DNA of 27,269 bases. Origin: Gaiellasilicea sp046594445 (GTDB taxonomy: Bacteria > Actinomycetota > Thermoleophilia > Gaiellales > Gaiellaceae). The DNA lies in assembly GCA_046594445.1 (NCBI GenBank), contig JBKJSM010000101.1, positions 1 to 27,269 of the forward strand, in the 5' to 3' direction. The position numbers and the translations under genes were made by a program. This document shows, piece by piece, positions 1 to 6,870 of the stretch; position 1 is the first letter of the stretch; each line of letters opens with the position of its first letter. Below the pieces are notes generated by a model, which worked only from the letters and a program-made list of their open reading frames with translations, was not told where the DNA came from and made no database searches.

Positions 1-2
1 TG

Positions 3-761
3 ACCCGCCGCTACATCTGGTGGGACGTCGCGTTCATGCTCTGGACGATCGCGAACACGCTCACGATCGTCTTCATCGCCAAGGGGATCGAGGCGACGGG
101 CGGCCAGATCGACGTCACCCGCACCACGACGACGCTGCTGATCGGCGCCGTCGTCTGGGCGTACCTCGGGATCCTGTTCGAATTCATGACCGAGACGGTT
201 GCCTGGGAACGCTGGGAGGGGACGATCGAGTACACGTTCATGGCGCCCCTTTCGCGGGCAATGCACCTTGCGGGCGCGGGTTTCTTCGCCGTGCTCTACG
301 GGCTGATCCGGGCCGTGATCCTCTTCATCGTCGTTGCGTTCTTCTTCGACCTCGACCTGCCGAACGCGAACTTCGTCGCCGCCTTTGTCGTGCTCGTCGC
401 GGGCTCGCTCGCGTTCATCGGGATCGGGGTGATGACCGCGGTGCTGCCGCTGATCTCGCCGGAGAAGGGCGCCCAGCTCGGCTTCGTCGCGCAGGGGATG
501 CTGCTCGTCGTCTCTGGCGTCTACTACCCCACCGACGTGCTGCCGCGCTGGATGGAGTGGATCTCCGTGGTCTCGCCGGCGACGTACGTGCTCGACGGGA
601 TCCGCGAGGCGATCCTGGAAGGGGCCGGGCTCTCGACGATGTGGGACGAGATCTGGCCGCTCCTCGTGATCGGCGTCGTCTGCGCGCCGGTGGGGCTCTG
701 GGTCTTTCGCCGCGGCGAGATCTACGCGAAGAAGCATGGGAAGCTGAAGCGGAGCGGCTAG
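3..761 (+). CDS. ABC-2 type transporter permease (5' end outside window)
   Basis: This is the membrane subunit of an ABC exporter; a separate ATPase, probably just upstream and outside the window, would power it. The reading frame is open from the first bases (TRRYIWWDVAF precedes the first internal ATG at 36), so the start lies upstream. About 252 codons are visible. Several hydrophobic segments are clear, including around FMLWTIANTLTIVFIA, the stretch after TTTTLLIGAVVWAYLGILF, LIRAVILFIVVAFFF, and FVVLVAGSLAFIGIGV. The segment with GMLLVVSGVYYPTDVLP followed by SPATYVLDGIREAIL matches the conserved C-terminal part of ABC-2 permeases (DrrB/YadH/NodJ-like). The basic tail (KKHGKLKRSG) should be cytoplasmic. 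The substrate cannot be told from the sequence. The stop is 2 nt before the next start, suggesting co-transcription. Confidence 0.85.
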   Translation, partial: TRRYIWWDVAFMLWTIANTLTIVFIAKGIEATGGQIDVTRTTTTLLIGAVVWAYLGILFEFMTETVAWERWEGTIEYTFMAPLSRAMHLAGAGFFAVLYGLIRAVILFIVVAFFFDLDLPNANFVAAFVVLVAGSLAFIGIGVMTAVLPLISPEKGAQLGFVAQGMLLVVSGVYYPTDVLPRWMEWISVVSPATYVLDGIREAILEGAGLSTMWDEIWPLLVIGVVCAPVGLWVFRRGEIYAKKHGKLKRSG

Positions 762-763
762 GG

Positions 764-1549
764 ATGTCAACCTGGCACTACGAGGTCGTCGCCCGCTGGT
801 GGGCAGAGTTCAACGAAGGCGGCCCAGAGGTCGAATACTTCGGCCGGTTCGTCAAAGCGGGGCAGCCTGCGCTGGACGCGGGCTGCGGCACGGGGAGGCT
901 GCTGCTTCCCTAACTCCGCGCGGGGTTGGACGTCGACGGATGCGACGTCTCTCCCGACATGCTCGCCCATTGCCGGGCGGCCGCCGAGCGGGAAGGGCTG
1001 TCGCCCGCCCTGTACACGCAGTCGCTACACGAGTTCGACCTGCCTCGCCGCTACCGCACCGTGGTCGCGTGCGGCGTCTTCGGGCTTGGGAGCAGCCGGG
1101 CGGAGGACGTCGAGGCGCTGCGGCGTATCCACGACCACCTCGAGCCGGGCGGGGTGCTCGTCCTCGACGCCGAGGCGGCGTGGCGGTTCGCCGAGGCCGA
1201 GCCGAGCCCCGCTGCGCCCGCCGAGCCGCTGGCCGAGCGGCGTCGCGGCGCCGACGGCTCGGAGTACGCGCTGCGCAGCAGGTTGGTCGACGTCGATCAC
1301 GCCGCGCAACGCACGACGATGGCGCTGGCCGCCTGGATGTGGCGGGACGGAGAGCTCGTCGCCGAGGAGGAGCACCTGCTCACCGAGTCGTTCTACGAAC
1401 GAGAGGAGCTCGCCGCCCTGCTCGAGCGTGCCGGATTCGTGGACGTGGCAGTGAGCGGCTACCACGGCGGCGCGCCGACGTCAGACGACGGGATGGTTGT
1501 CTTCTGCGCCCGCCGTCCGTCGGTCATCGCCTCGGAACGAGCAGGATGA
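764..1549 (+). pseudogene. Class I SAM-dependent methyltransferase interrupted by an in-frame TAA
   Basis: The frame starts at ATG 764, 2 nt after the permease stop, and reads MSTWHYEVVARWWAEFN to the SAM-binding motif I, LDAGCGTGRLLLP. It then meets TAA at 911-913. The same frame stays open to TGA at 1547-1549 and continues as a plausible methyltransferase: VDGCDVSPDMLAHCR is the strand-2 acidic region, LEPGGVLVLDAEA the post-motif region, and LLERAGFVDVAVSGYHGG the C-terminal strand. Without the stop the protein would be about 261 residues, normal for the family. One base change (for example a Tyr TAC or TAT codon to TAA) explains the break. A downstream TTG at 926 could restart translation, but that product would lack the SAM-binding loop. 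It may be a young pseudogene, a strain polymorphism or an assembly error. The substrate is unknown. Confidence 0.8.
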
Positions 1550-1661
1550 GCGCCAGCGGCGCGGCGCGCAACGGCCACATGGCCGCGCCGAGCACCAGCG
1601 CGCCCCGCCGCCGAAGGACCTGCGGCTCAGCAGTTACCAGGGAGGGTGCGTGCGCACGGGC

Positions 1662-2738
1662 TCACCTCACAGAGGGCGCGAGCACTGCTGAGCCCGGCGC
1701 CGGCCCCGCCGAGCGGCAGGGGCTCTTGGGCAGCTGGCGGAAGTCCCCGCGCTCTCGGTCGGCGAACAGCGGCTCCGCGATGCGGTTGTCGTTCGCTGCG
1801 AACCCCTCCTGCTCGGCGATCTCGCCCAGGCTGCCGTTCCACAGACAGTTTCCCTCGACGACGTTGTCGGTGCCGATCGGATCGTCGGGCCAGTAGGACT
1901 CGACGTTCCAGCGCAAGCGGGAGTCCCCGATCAGGTTCCCCACGACGCGGTTGCCGCTCGACGCGAACTCGCCGTCGCCCGAGAAGATGACGCCCTGGCC
2001 GTTGGCGACGATGACGTTGCGCTCGACCAACGTGTCCTGCGCATCGGGGTAGAGCTGCACGCCGCGGTCGGCGTTCTCGTAGATGACGTTGTCGACGATG
2101 CTCGCGCCCCTCGAGCTCTCGACGTAGACGCCGTGGTCGCGGTTCGTCGCGGGCAGGCGGCCGCAATGGTGGATCCGGTTCTCGCTCAGCACCGTGTCGA
2201 CGGCGGTTCCGTATCCCGAGACCGAGCCCAACACGAAGCAGATCGTCGTGTTCTCGTTGGTGACGTCGTTGCGAGAGAACGTGACGCGGTCGCCGTTGAC
2301 CGTTGGGCTCGGCAGGTCCGCCTCGTTCCGACCGTCGAGGCGCAGGCCCGTGACGACGACGTCATTCGCGTTGTCGTCGATGACGAGTCGCCCGCGCAGT
2401 GTCGCTGCCTCGCCCGGCGCGCCGGCGAGCACGATTGGCTCTCCGGGCGAGCCGCCGGCGCGGACGACGACGTCCTCCTCGAAGACGCCGGCGCGCAGGC
2501 AGCCCGTCTCGCCCGCAGACAGTTTCGAGACGAGGTGCGCGACGGTGCGGTACGGAGCGGCGGCGGTTCCGGCCGCGGAGTCGTCCCCGTCGGGCGCGGC
2601 GACGAGCGTGCAGGCCGCAAGCGCCGGCGGCGTGTGAAGGGCGTAGTCCGGCGCCGGATCGTCCCGCTGGAAGACCGCGACCACTCCGACGAGGACGAGA
2701 GCGAGCGCGCCGGCCACGACCTGAGCGCGTCGTCCCAT
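1662..2738 (-). CDS. Exported right-handed parallel beta-helix protein
   Basis: The product is 358 residues. It begins with an arginine pair and a hydrophobic run (MGRRAQVVAGALALVLVGVV), a signal peptide or signal anchor, so the body lies outside the membrane. From about residue 60 on it shows PbH1-like coils typical of right-handed beta-helix folds (Beta_helix/NosD-type): repeated units such as NDVVVTGLRLDGRNE, GVYVESSRGASIVDNVIYEN, DTLVERNVIVANGQGVIF and GNRVVGNLIGDSRL. Cysteines at the start and end of the helix may form disulfides. Members include pectate and alginate lyases, epimerases and adhesins; no catalytic residues can be assigned, so the role is open. I chose ATG 2738 because it places the signal at the N-terminus; the frame is open further to 2951, but that part runs over the glnA promoter and start. 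The gene is divergent from glnA. Confidence 0.75.
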   Translation of the reverse strand: MGRRAQVVAGALALVLVGVVAVFQRDDPAPDYALHTPPALAACTLVAAPDGDDSAAGTAAAPYRTVAHLVSKLSAGETGCLRAGVFEEDVVVRAGGSPGEPIVLAGAPGEAATLRGRLVIDDNANDVVVTGLRLDGRNEADLPSPTVNGDRVTFSRNDVTNENTTICFVLGSVSGYGTAVDTVLSENRIHHCGRLPATNRDHGVYVESSRGASIVDNVIYENADRGVQLYPDAQDTLVERNVIVANGQGVIFSGDGEFASSGNRVVGNLIGDSRLRWNVESYWPDDPIGTDNVVEGNCLWNGSLGEIAEQEGFAANDNRIAEPLFADRERGDFRQLPKSPCRSAGPAPGSAVLAPSVR

Positions 2739-2777
2739 GCCACCCTGTCTGTCCTCGGCCGCGCCGAGCGAAACGAG

Positions 2778-2806
2778 CTGCACTGTCGGGCGTGAGACGC
2801 TAGACT
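2778..2806 (+). promoter_or_regulatory. Predicted glnA promoter
   Basis: TAGACT at 2801-2806 is a good -10 box for a housekeeping sigma factor. CTGCAC at 2778-2783, 17 bp upstream, is a poor -35. Transcription would start near 2812-2814, giving a leader of about 74 nt before the glnA start that contains the terminator hairpin. The same TAGACT occurs before the kinase gene at 4886. No other TAnnnT hexamer is seen between 2739 and 2800. Confidence 0.5.
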
Positions 2807-2819
2807 GACGCCGTGTTTC

Positions 2820-2835
2820 GAGGCAACGGGGCCTC
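2820..2835 (+). promoter_or_regulatory. Candidate antiterminator hairpin with ANTAR-type hexaloop
   Basis: GAGGC (2820-2824) pairs perfectly with GCCTC (2831-2835) around the six-base loop AACGGG (2825-2830). The 3' arm is also part of the 5' arm of the terminator at 2830-2856, so the two structures exclude each other. ANTAR-domain antiterminators (NasR, EutV, AmiR) are known to bind hairpins with six-base loops carrying A at position 1 and G at position 4; this loop fits. Known targets have two such hairpins in tandem. I could not find a convincing first one, and the predicted transcription start leaves little room for it. Confidence 0.45.
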
Positions 2836-2863
2836 AGGCGGATTCCGCCTGGGGCCTTTTTTT
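2830..2863 (+). terminator. Intrinsic terminator in the glnA leader (attenuator)
   Basis: A 12-bp stem (2830-2841 with 2845-2856, one T-G wobble) closes a three-base ATT loop and is followed at once by seven T residues (2857-2863). This is a textbook Rho-independent terminator for plus-strand transcription. The nearest plus-strand gene upstream ends about 1.28 kb away, and the gene between lies on the minus strand. So the likely job is premature termination in the glnA leader, 24 nt before the GTG start codon. It would not work for the minus strand, which has no T tract after the stem. Confidence 0.85.
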
Positions 2864-2886
2864 GTTCGTTCAGAAGGAGGAGAGAC

Positions 2887-4251
2887 GTGGGGATGATCGA
2901 GAGCAAGCATCGCGCGACGTCCGAGCCGAGCTCGCGCAAGCGCGTGGTCAAGGAGATCGAGGAGCAGAAGGTGGCCTACGTCCTCTTCTGGTTCACCGAT
3001 CTCGAGGGGCACCTGAAGAGCTTCGCGATCACGCCGGGCCAGATCGGGGCGGCGCTCGACGACGGGATGGGCTTCGACGGGTCGTCGATCACCGGCTTCA
3101 ACGCGATCGAGGAGTCGGACATGGTCGCGATCCCCGATCCCGAGACATTCCGGATCATGCCGGCGCGACCGGGCGAGACGATCGTGGGCCGGATGATCTG
3201 CGACATCGTCAGGCCGGACGGGACGCCGTACGACGGCGACCCGCGCTTCATGCTCCGCAAGGCGCTCGAGCGGATGCAGGCGATGGGCTTCGACACGTTC
3301 AACATCGGCCCGGAGCTCGAGTACTTTCTCTTCGAGGACAACAAGGGCACGGTCACACTCGACGAGGGTGGTTACTTCGCGATGACGGCCCTCGACGCCG
3401 CCACCGAGCTGCGGAACGAGACGATCCAGGCGCTCGAGAGCGTCGGGATCCCGATCGAGTACCACCATCACGAGGTGGCGCCGTCGCAGCACGAGATCGA
3501 CATGCGCTACGCCCCCGCGCTCGAGATGGCGGACGCAACGATCACCTACCGGCTGATCGTGAAGGAGATCGCGGCGAAGAACGGCGTCTACGCGACCTTC
3601 ATGCCGAAGCCGCTCTTCGGCCAGAACGGCTCGGGCATGCACACCCACATGTCGCTCTTCAAGGATGGGCGCAACCTGTTCTTCGACGGGGACGACCCGC
3701 ACCACCTCTCGCCGACCGCCAAGGCGTTCATCGCCGGCCTGCTTCGCCACGCACGCGAGCTCTCTGCGGTCTTCGCCCAGTGGGTCAACTCGTACAAGCG
3801 TCTCGTTCCGGGCTACGAGGCTCCGGTCTACGTCGCGTGGTCGCAGCGCAACCGCTCGGCGCTGATCCGGATCCCGCTCTACAAGCCGGGCTCGGAGCAG
3901 GGGACGCGGGCCGAGATCCGCTGTCCCGACCCCGCCTGCAACCCGTACCTGACCTTCGCGGCGCTGCTGCACGCGGGGCTCGAGGGGATCGAGCACGGCT
4001 ACGAGCTCGAGGAGCCGATGGACTCCAATCTCTACCACTTGACCGCGGCCGAGCGGCAGGAGCGCGGAATCGTCGCGCTTCCCGGCACGCTCGGCGAGGC
4101 GGTCGAGGAGCTCGCAGACTCGGAGCTGATGAAGCGCGCTCTGGGGGAGCACATTCACGAGCGCTACGTCGAGATCAAGCGTAAGGAGTGGGACGACTAT
4201 CGGATCCAGCTGACGCAGTGGGAGCTCGACCGCTACCTGGCAGTTCTGTAG
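2887..4251 (+). CDS. glnA: Glutamine synthetase, type I
   Basis: It makes glutamine from glutamate, ammonia and ATP, the main ammonia-assimilation step, as a cytoplasmic dodecamer. At 454 residues the length fits GSI. Motifs in order: FDGSS at 63-67, the metal-site glutamates in PELEYFLFE (142-150), HHEVAPSQHEID (194-205), the ATP-site KPLFGQNGSGMHTHMS (241-256), NSYKRLVPGYEAP with the flexible-loop region (301-313), and RAEIRCPDPACNPYL (341-355). The C-terminal part NLYHLTAAERQERGIVALP resembles the compact GSI-alpha subgroup more than the adenylylated GSI-beta subgroup, although a Tyr (383) is present. GTG 2887 is chosen because AGGAGG at 2875-2880 is 6 nt away; ATG 2893 is the alternative. 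Expression is probably set by the leader terminator just upstream. Confidence 0.95.
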   Translation: MGMIESKHRATSEPSSRKRVVKEIEEQKVAYVLFWFTDLEGHLKSFAITPGQIGAALDDGMGFDGSSITGFNAIEESDMVAIPDPETFRIMPARPGETIVGRMICDIVRPDGTPYDGDPRFMLRKALERMQAMGFDTFNIGPELEYFLFEDNKGTVTLDEGGYFAMTALDAATELRNETIQALESVGIPIEYHHHEVAPSQHEIDMRYAPALEMADATITYRLIVKEIAAKNGVYATFMPKPLFGQNGSGMHTHMSLFKDGRNLFFDGDDPHHLSPTAKAFIAGLLRHARELSAVFAQWVNSYKRLVPGYEAPVYVAWSQRNRSALIRIPLYKPGSEQGTRAEIRCPDPACNPYLTFAALLHAGLEGIEHGYELEEPMDSNLYHLTAAERQERGIVALPGTLGEAVEELADSELMKRALGEHIHERYVEIKRKEWDDYRIQLTQWELDRYLAVL

Positions 4252-4335
4252 ACAGCGGCGGGCCGGGAGGCGCATACTCCTGGATAGGGCTGCGCCGCAA
4301 GGCGAGCGGCGCGACCTTAACTGACGGCCGATTGC

Positions 4336-4357
4336 GGGCTCCTGTTCTCAGGAGCCC
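4336..4357 (+). terminator. Hairpin downstream of glnA, candidate terminator
   Basis: GGGCTCCTG pairs perfectly with CAGGAGCCC around a TTCT tetraloop. It is the first long GC-rich stem followed by a second one (4368-4394), 85 nt after the glnA stop. There is no clean T tract, so it could stop RNA polymerase only imperfectly or serve as a 3' stability element. The inverted repeat could act on either strand. Confidence 0.4.
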
Positions 4358-4367
4358 GTGGTCGTAG

Positions 4368-4394
4368 TACGGGGGAAACCATGTTTCCCCCGTA
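4368..4394. repeat. Perfect 12-bp inverted repeat with CAT loop
   Basis: TACGGGGGAAAC at 4368-4379 is the exact reverse complement of GTTTCCCCCGTA at 4383-4394, with only CAT between. It is the strongest inverted repeat in the window. It may be a terminator for the convergent transcripts or one copy of a dispersed palindromic repeat. I see no second copy in this window. Confidence 0.55.
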
Positions 4395-4534
4395 AGCCCC
4401 CCCTTCTTCTTCGGTGCGCCGCCTGGAGCGTTGCGGGGCTGCGCGGGAGTGAATCCCGCTCCGCCCGTGGGCAGGGTGCGACCGCGTCGGCGGTTGCGCA
4501 TCGCTTTGCTCGCGCGGAAGAGCCTGAAAGGCTT

Positions 4535-4786
4535 CTAGAGGAACTTGCGGATCGACTCGCGCACGACGCTGAGGCCGATCACGCGGGTGCTCTGGTCGAT
4601 CGCGCCGATCGTGTCGGCCGGAACCAGCCTGCGGCCGCGCATGAACCCGGAGCGGACGGCGAGCGCGTCGGGCCTGTCGGGCGCGCTGCCGTACATCGGC
4701 GACTCGACCCGGCCGATCACGCGACCGCGCACGTCGGCGACGAGGAAGCCTTTGACGCTGCGGAGGTCCAGTTCGAGGGCGCTCAT
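4535..4786 (-). CDS. Small PRC-barrel-like protein
   Basis: The product is an 83-residue soluble protein. The pattern LDLRSVKGFLVADVRGRVIG, then alternating short hydrophobic strands, and the late segment RRLVPADTIGAIDQSTRVIGL fit the PRC-barrel fold, a small beta-barrel found in photosynthetic reaction centre H subunits, RimM and many stand-alone stress or RNA-related proteins. The ending (SVVRESIRKFL) is a short helix. There is no signal peptide or membrane segment. The partner and function are unknown. The gene is divergent from the histidine kinase gene and convergent with glnA. ATG 4786 has no Shine-Dalgarno but lies 9 nt after a TAGGTT -10 box, so the mRNA has almost no leader. Confidence 0.7.
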   Translation of the reverse strand: MSALELDLRSVKGFLVADVRGRVIGRVESPMYGSAPDRPDALAVRSGFMRGRRLVPADTIGAIDQSTRVIGLSVVRESIRKFL

Positions 4787-4795
4787 CGTGTAGAG

Positions 4796-4834
4796 AACCT
4801 ATGCCCGCCTTTTAAAGATTCCAGCGTGCGCTGG
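4796..4834 (-). promoter_or_regulatory. Promoter of the PRC-barrel gene with overlapping palindrome
   Basis: On the minus strand a TAGGTT -10 box (4796-4801) stands 9 nt before the start codon. CTGGAA (4819-4824) sits at -35 distance. A near-perfect palindrome, CCAGCG-TG-CGCTGG (4821-4834), overlaps this -35 site and lies between the two divergent genes, so it is a candidate operator. No regulator can be named. Confidence 0.4.
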
Positions 4835-4885
4835 GTAAGAGTTTTGTAAAGCCGCAGACGAACGGTAACGAGCCCGTCGGACGCC

Positions 4886-4891
4886 TAGACT
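4886..4891 (+). promoter_or_regulatory. -10 box for a leaderless kinase mRNA
   Basis: TAGACT ends 6 nt before ATG 4898, so transcription should begin at or next to the start codon. No Shine-Dalgarno sequence precedes the ATG and no clear -35 is visible. Confidence 0.55.
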
Positions 4892-4897
4892 CAATGG

Positions 4898-6304
4898 ATG
4901 GACGCCTCCGCGCGGCACCTCCGGCTCCTGACCGAGACGATTGCCGCGGTCAACTCGACCCTCGACCTGGAAGAGGTGCTCGCGCTCGTCGCCAGCAAGG
5001 TCGCGGACGCGCTCGAAGCGGACGCATGCTTCGTCTATCTCTACGACGAACGCGCGGACGAGCTCGTTCTGCGGGCGACGCACGGTACCCGCGTCGAGGA
5101 GATGACGCGGCGCCCCAGGATGCGGCCGGGAGAGGGGATCACCGGGGCAGCCGCCGCAGAGCGGGCGCCGATTGCGATCGCGTCGCGCGCCCATCTCGAC
5201 CCCCGCTTCAAGCAATTCGCGAACCTCCCCGAGGACGAGTACGAGTCGATCCTGGCCGTGCCCATCCTGGCCCGCGAGAAGCTCCTCGAGGGGGCGCTCA
5301 ACGTCCGCACCCGCGCCCCGCGCGAGTACGAGGAAAGCGAGATCGACCTGCTGGTCGCGATCGCGTCGCAGGTCGCGCAGACGATCGAGCACGCGAAGCT
5401 CTACGCCGACGCGCAGCGGCGCGTCCACGAGCTGGAAGCGCTCGCAAAGATCTCCGAGGCCGTGTCAGAGTCGCTCTACCTCGAGGAGTCGCTCGAAGCG
5501 ATCGTGAAGACGACGATGGCGGCCGTGGACGCGACCGGCGCCGCCCTTGTGCTCGAGGACGGCAAGATCGCCTGGCCGGAAGGTCATCCCGGCGCGCACG
5601 CGCTGCGCCTGCCGCTGCGCTGGAAGCGCCGGCAGATCGGCGAGCTCGTCTGCGACCGTGACACTCCCTTCTCGGACGACGACCGCGCGCTCCTGGAGGC
5701 GATCGCGCACCACGCGGCGGTCGCGCTCGAGCACGGCCGCGCGGTCATGCGGGGTGTCCTCGCCCAGGAGATCCACCACCGGGTCAAGAACAACCTGCAG
5801 ACCGTCGCCTCGCTGCTGCGGCTCCAAGCCCGCTCGCCGGGCGCAGACCCCCAGAAGGCGCTCGGCGACTCCGTCAACCGGATTCTCGCGATCGCGGCGG
5901 TGCACGAGGTGCTGACCGAGCACCGGGAGGACGACGTCGACCTCGCAGAGCTGATCGAGCGGCTCCGAGCCATGCTCGTCCAGGGGCTCGTGGCGGGCAA
6001 GAAGGTCGAGGCGGAGCTGGAGCCGCTCTCGCTCGCCGGTCAGCGCGCGACCGCGCTCGCGCTCGTCTTCAGCGAGCTCTTCCAGAACGCGCTCGAGCAC
6101 GGCGGCGGGACGGTGCGGATCGAGCTGGCGCAGCGCAACGGCGACGTGGCGCTCTCGATCGCCGACGACGGGAGCGGCCTGAACGGCGGCACCGACGGCA
6201 CGGGGCTTTCGATCGTGCGCGCGCTCGTGCGGGACGAGCTGGGCGGGACGCTCGAGTTGACGAGCGAGCCCGGCCTGCGCGCCGAAGTGGTCTTCCCGGC
6301 ATGA
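4898..6304 (+). CDS. pdtaS: GAF-domain sensor histidine kinase, PdtaS/EutW type
   Basis: It is a cytoplasmic sensor kinase of 468 residues with no membrane segment. Residues about 5-165 form a GAF domain (a small-molecule sensor fold). Residues about 175-280 look like a second, reduced GAF domain linked by a helix. The HisKA_2 dimerization domain carries EIHHRVKNNLQTVASLLRLQ (291-310), with His294, just before RVKNN, the likely phosphoacceptor. The ATPase domain has the N box FSELFQNALEHG (391-402), DDGSG (423-427) and GTGLSIV (434-440). This H-box family typically pairs with ANTAR response regulators (PdtaS/PdtaR in Mycobacterium, EutW/EutV in Enterococcus), and the next gene is exactly that. 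The signal is unknown. ATG 4898 is preferred over the out-of-frame ATG 4894 because it opens this frame and fits the -10 spacing. Confidence 0.88.
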   Translation: MDASARHLRLLTETIAAVNSTLDLEEVLALVASKVADALEADACFVYLYDERADELVLRATHGTRVEEMTRRPRMRPGEGITGAAAAERAPIAIASRAHLDPRFKQFANLPEDEYESILAVPILAREKLLEGALNVRTRAPREYEESEIDLLVAIASQVAQTIEHAKLYADAQRRVHELEALAKISEAVSESLYLEESLEAIVKTTMAAVDATGAALVLEDGKIAWPEGHPGAHALRLPLRWKRRQIGELVCDRDTPFSDDDRALLEAIAHHAAVALEHGRAVMRGVLAQEIHHRVKNNLQTVASLLRLQARSPGADPQKALGDSVNRILAIAAVHEVLTEHREDDVDLAELIERLRAMLVQGLVAGKKVEAELEPLSLAGQRATALALVFSELFQNALEHGGGTVRIELAQRNGDVALSIADDGSGLNGGTDGTGLSIVRALVRDELGGTLELTSEPGLRAEVVFPA

Positions 6305-6870
6305 GGATCCTGATCGCGGAGGACGAGACGATCATCCGGATGGACCTGCGGGCGCTACTCGAGGGCGCCGGCTTCGAGGTCTGCGCGGAGGCGAAGGACG
6401 GCGAGGAGGCGGTCGAGCTGGCGCGCAGCGAGCGGCCCGACCTGGCCGTGCTCGACGTCAAGATGCCGCGCCTCGACGGGATCGAGGCGGCCCGGCGGAT
6501 CCTGGACGAGCGGCCGATCCCGATCGTGATGGTGACCGCCTACGGCGAGAAGGAGCTCGTGGCGCGCGCCGTCGAGGCCGGCGTCTTCGGCTACCTCGTC
6601 AAGCCGTTCCGCGAGACCGACTTGCTGCCCGCGATCGAGACGGCCCGAGCGCGGCACGACGAGCTTGCCGCGTTGCGGGAGGAGGCGGAGTCGCTCGCCG
6701 ACGCGCTCGCCGCGCGCAAGTCGATCGAGCGCGCGAAGGGGCTGCTGATGACAAAGGAGGGACTCTCCGAGCAGGAGGCGTTCGCGCGCCTGCGCAAGGC
6801 GAGCCAGGTCTCGGGCAAGCCGCTCAAGGTGGTCGCGGAGGCTGTGGTGGCTACGCTAGATCCGCCTTGA
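6301..6870 (+). CDS. pdtaR: ANTAR-domain response regulator, RNA-binding antiterminator
   Basis: It is a 189-residue protein with an N-terminal receiver domain and a C-terminal ANTAR domain. The receiver shows the acidic pair Glu7-Asp8, phosphoacceptor Asp52 in LAVLDVKMPRLDG, Thr79 and Lys101 in YLVKPF. The ANTAR domain spans about 128-185 with the hallmark pattern LADALAARKSIERAKGLLM and SEQEAFARLRKAS. Phosphorylated ANTAR regulators dimerize and bind paired RNA hairpins to block terminators or ribosome binding. The ATG overlaps the kinase stop (ATGA), so the two are translationally coupled and form a two-component pair. A possible RNA target is the hexaloop hairpin in the glnA leader about 3.4 kb upstream; that link is inference. 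Confidence 0.92.
   Translation: MRILIAEDETIIRMDLRALLEGAGFEVCAEAKDGEEAVELARSERPDLAVLDVKMPRLDGIEAARRILDERPIPIVMVTAYGEKELVARAVEAGVFGYLVKPFRETDLLPAIETARARHDELAALREEAESLADALAARKSIERAKGLLMTKEGLSEQEAFARLRKASQVSGKPLKVVAEAVVATLDPP

Larger units (their letters stand above)
4252..4534. repeat. Gene-free interval with a cluster of strong inverted repeats
   Basis: This 283-bp gap between glnA and the convergent PRC-barrel gene holds at least four perfect hairpins: 4292-4312 (7 bp), 4336-4357 (9 bp), 4368-4394 (12 bp) and 4443-4459 (6 bp). A C-rich and CTT-rich stretch (4395-4413) follows the third. No reading frame here looks genuine. Such packing suggests REP-like repeats, a bidirectional transcription end, or a structured non-coding RNA. 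Comparison with the rest of the genome is needed to choose between these. Confidence 0.5.

Noticed and set aside
1561..1620. Terminator for the methyltransferase frame
   Set aside because: Short GC stems such as CGGCC-ACAT-GGCCG occur here but have no T tract and are expected by chance at this GC content.
1547..1661. Minus-strand hydrophobic stub (LVLGAAMWPLRAAPLALIL) after the beta-helix gene
   Set aside because: Only 18-23 codons from any start, no ribosome site, and it is the readthrough frame of the upstream gene; it might be a remnant but cannot be supported.
1546..1896. Plus-strand frame starting in an ATGA overlap with the methyltransferase stop
   Set aside because: Arg/Ser/Ala-rich low-complexity product that runs antisense into the beta-helix gene; no family features.
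2766..2780. Possible first ANTAR hairpin (P1) upstream of the glnA attenuator
   Set aside because: Only three base pairs (AGC/GCT) with a seven-base loop, and it lies upstream of the predicted transcription start.
2739..2800. GlnR-type operator before glnA
   Set aside because: A single GAAAC is present at 2770-2774, but no partner GTnAC half-site at the proper spacing.
4175..4501. Minus-strand frame of 108 codons over the end of glnA and the hairpin cluster
   Set aside because: Its residues come from the inverted repeats and the reverse of glnA; it is rich in Pro, Gly and Arg with no domain, and has no ribosome site.
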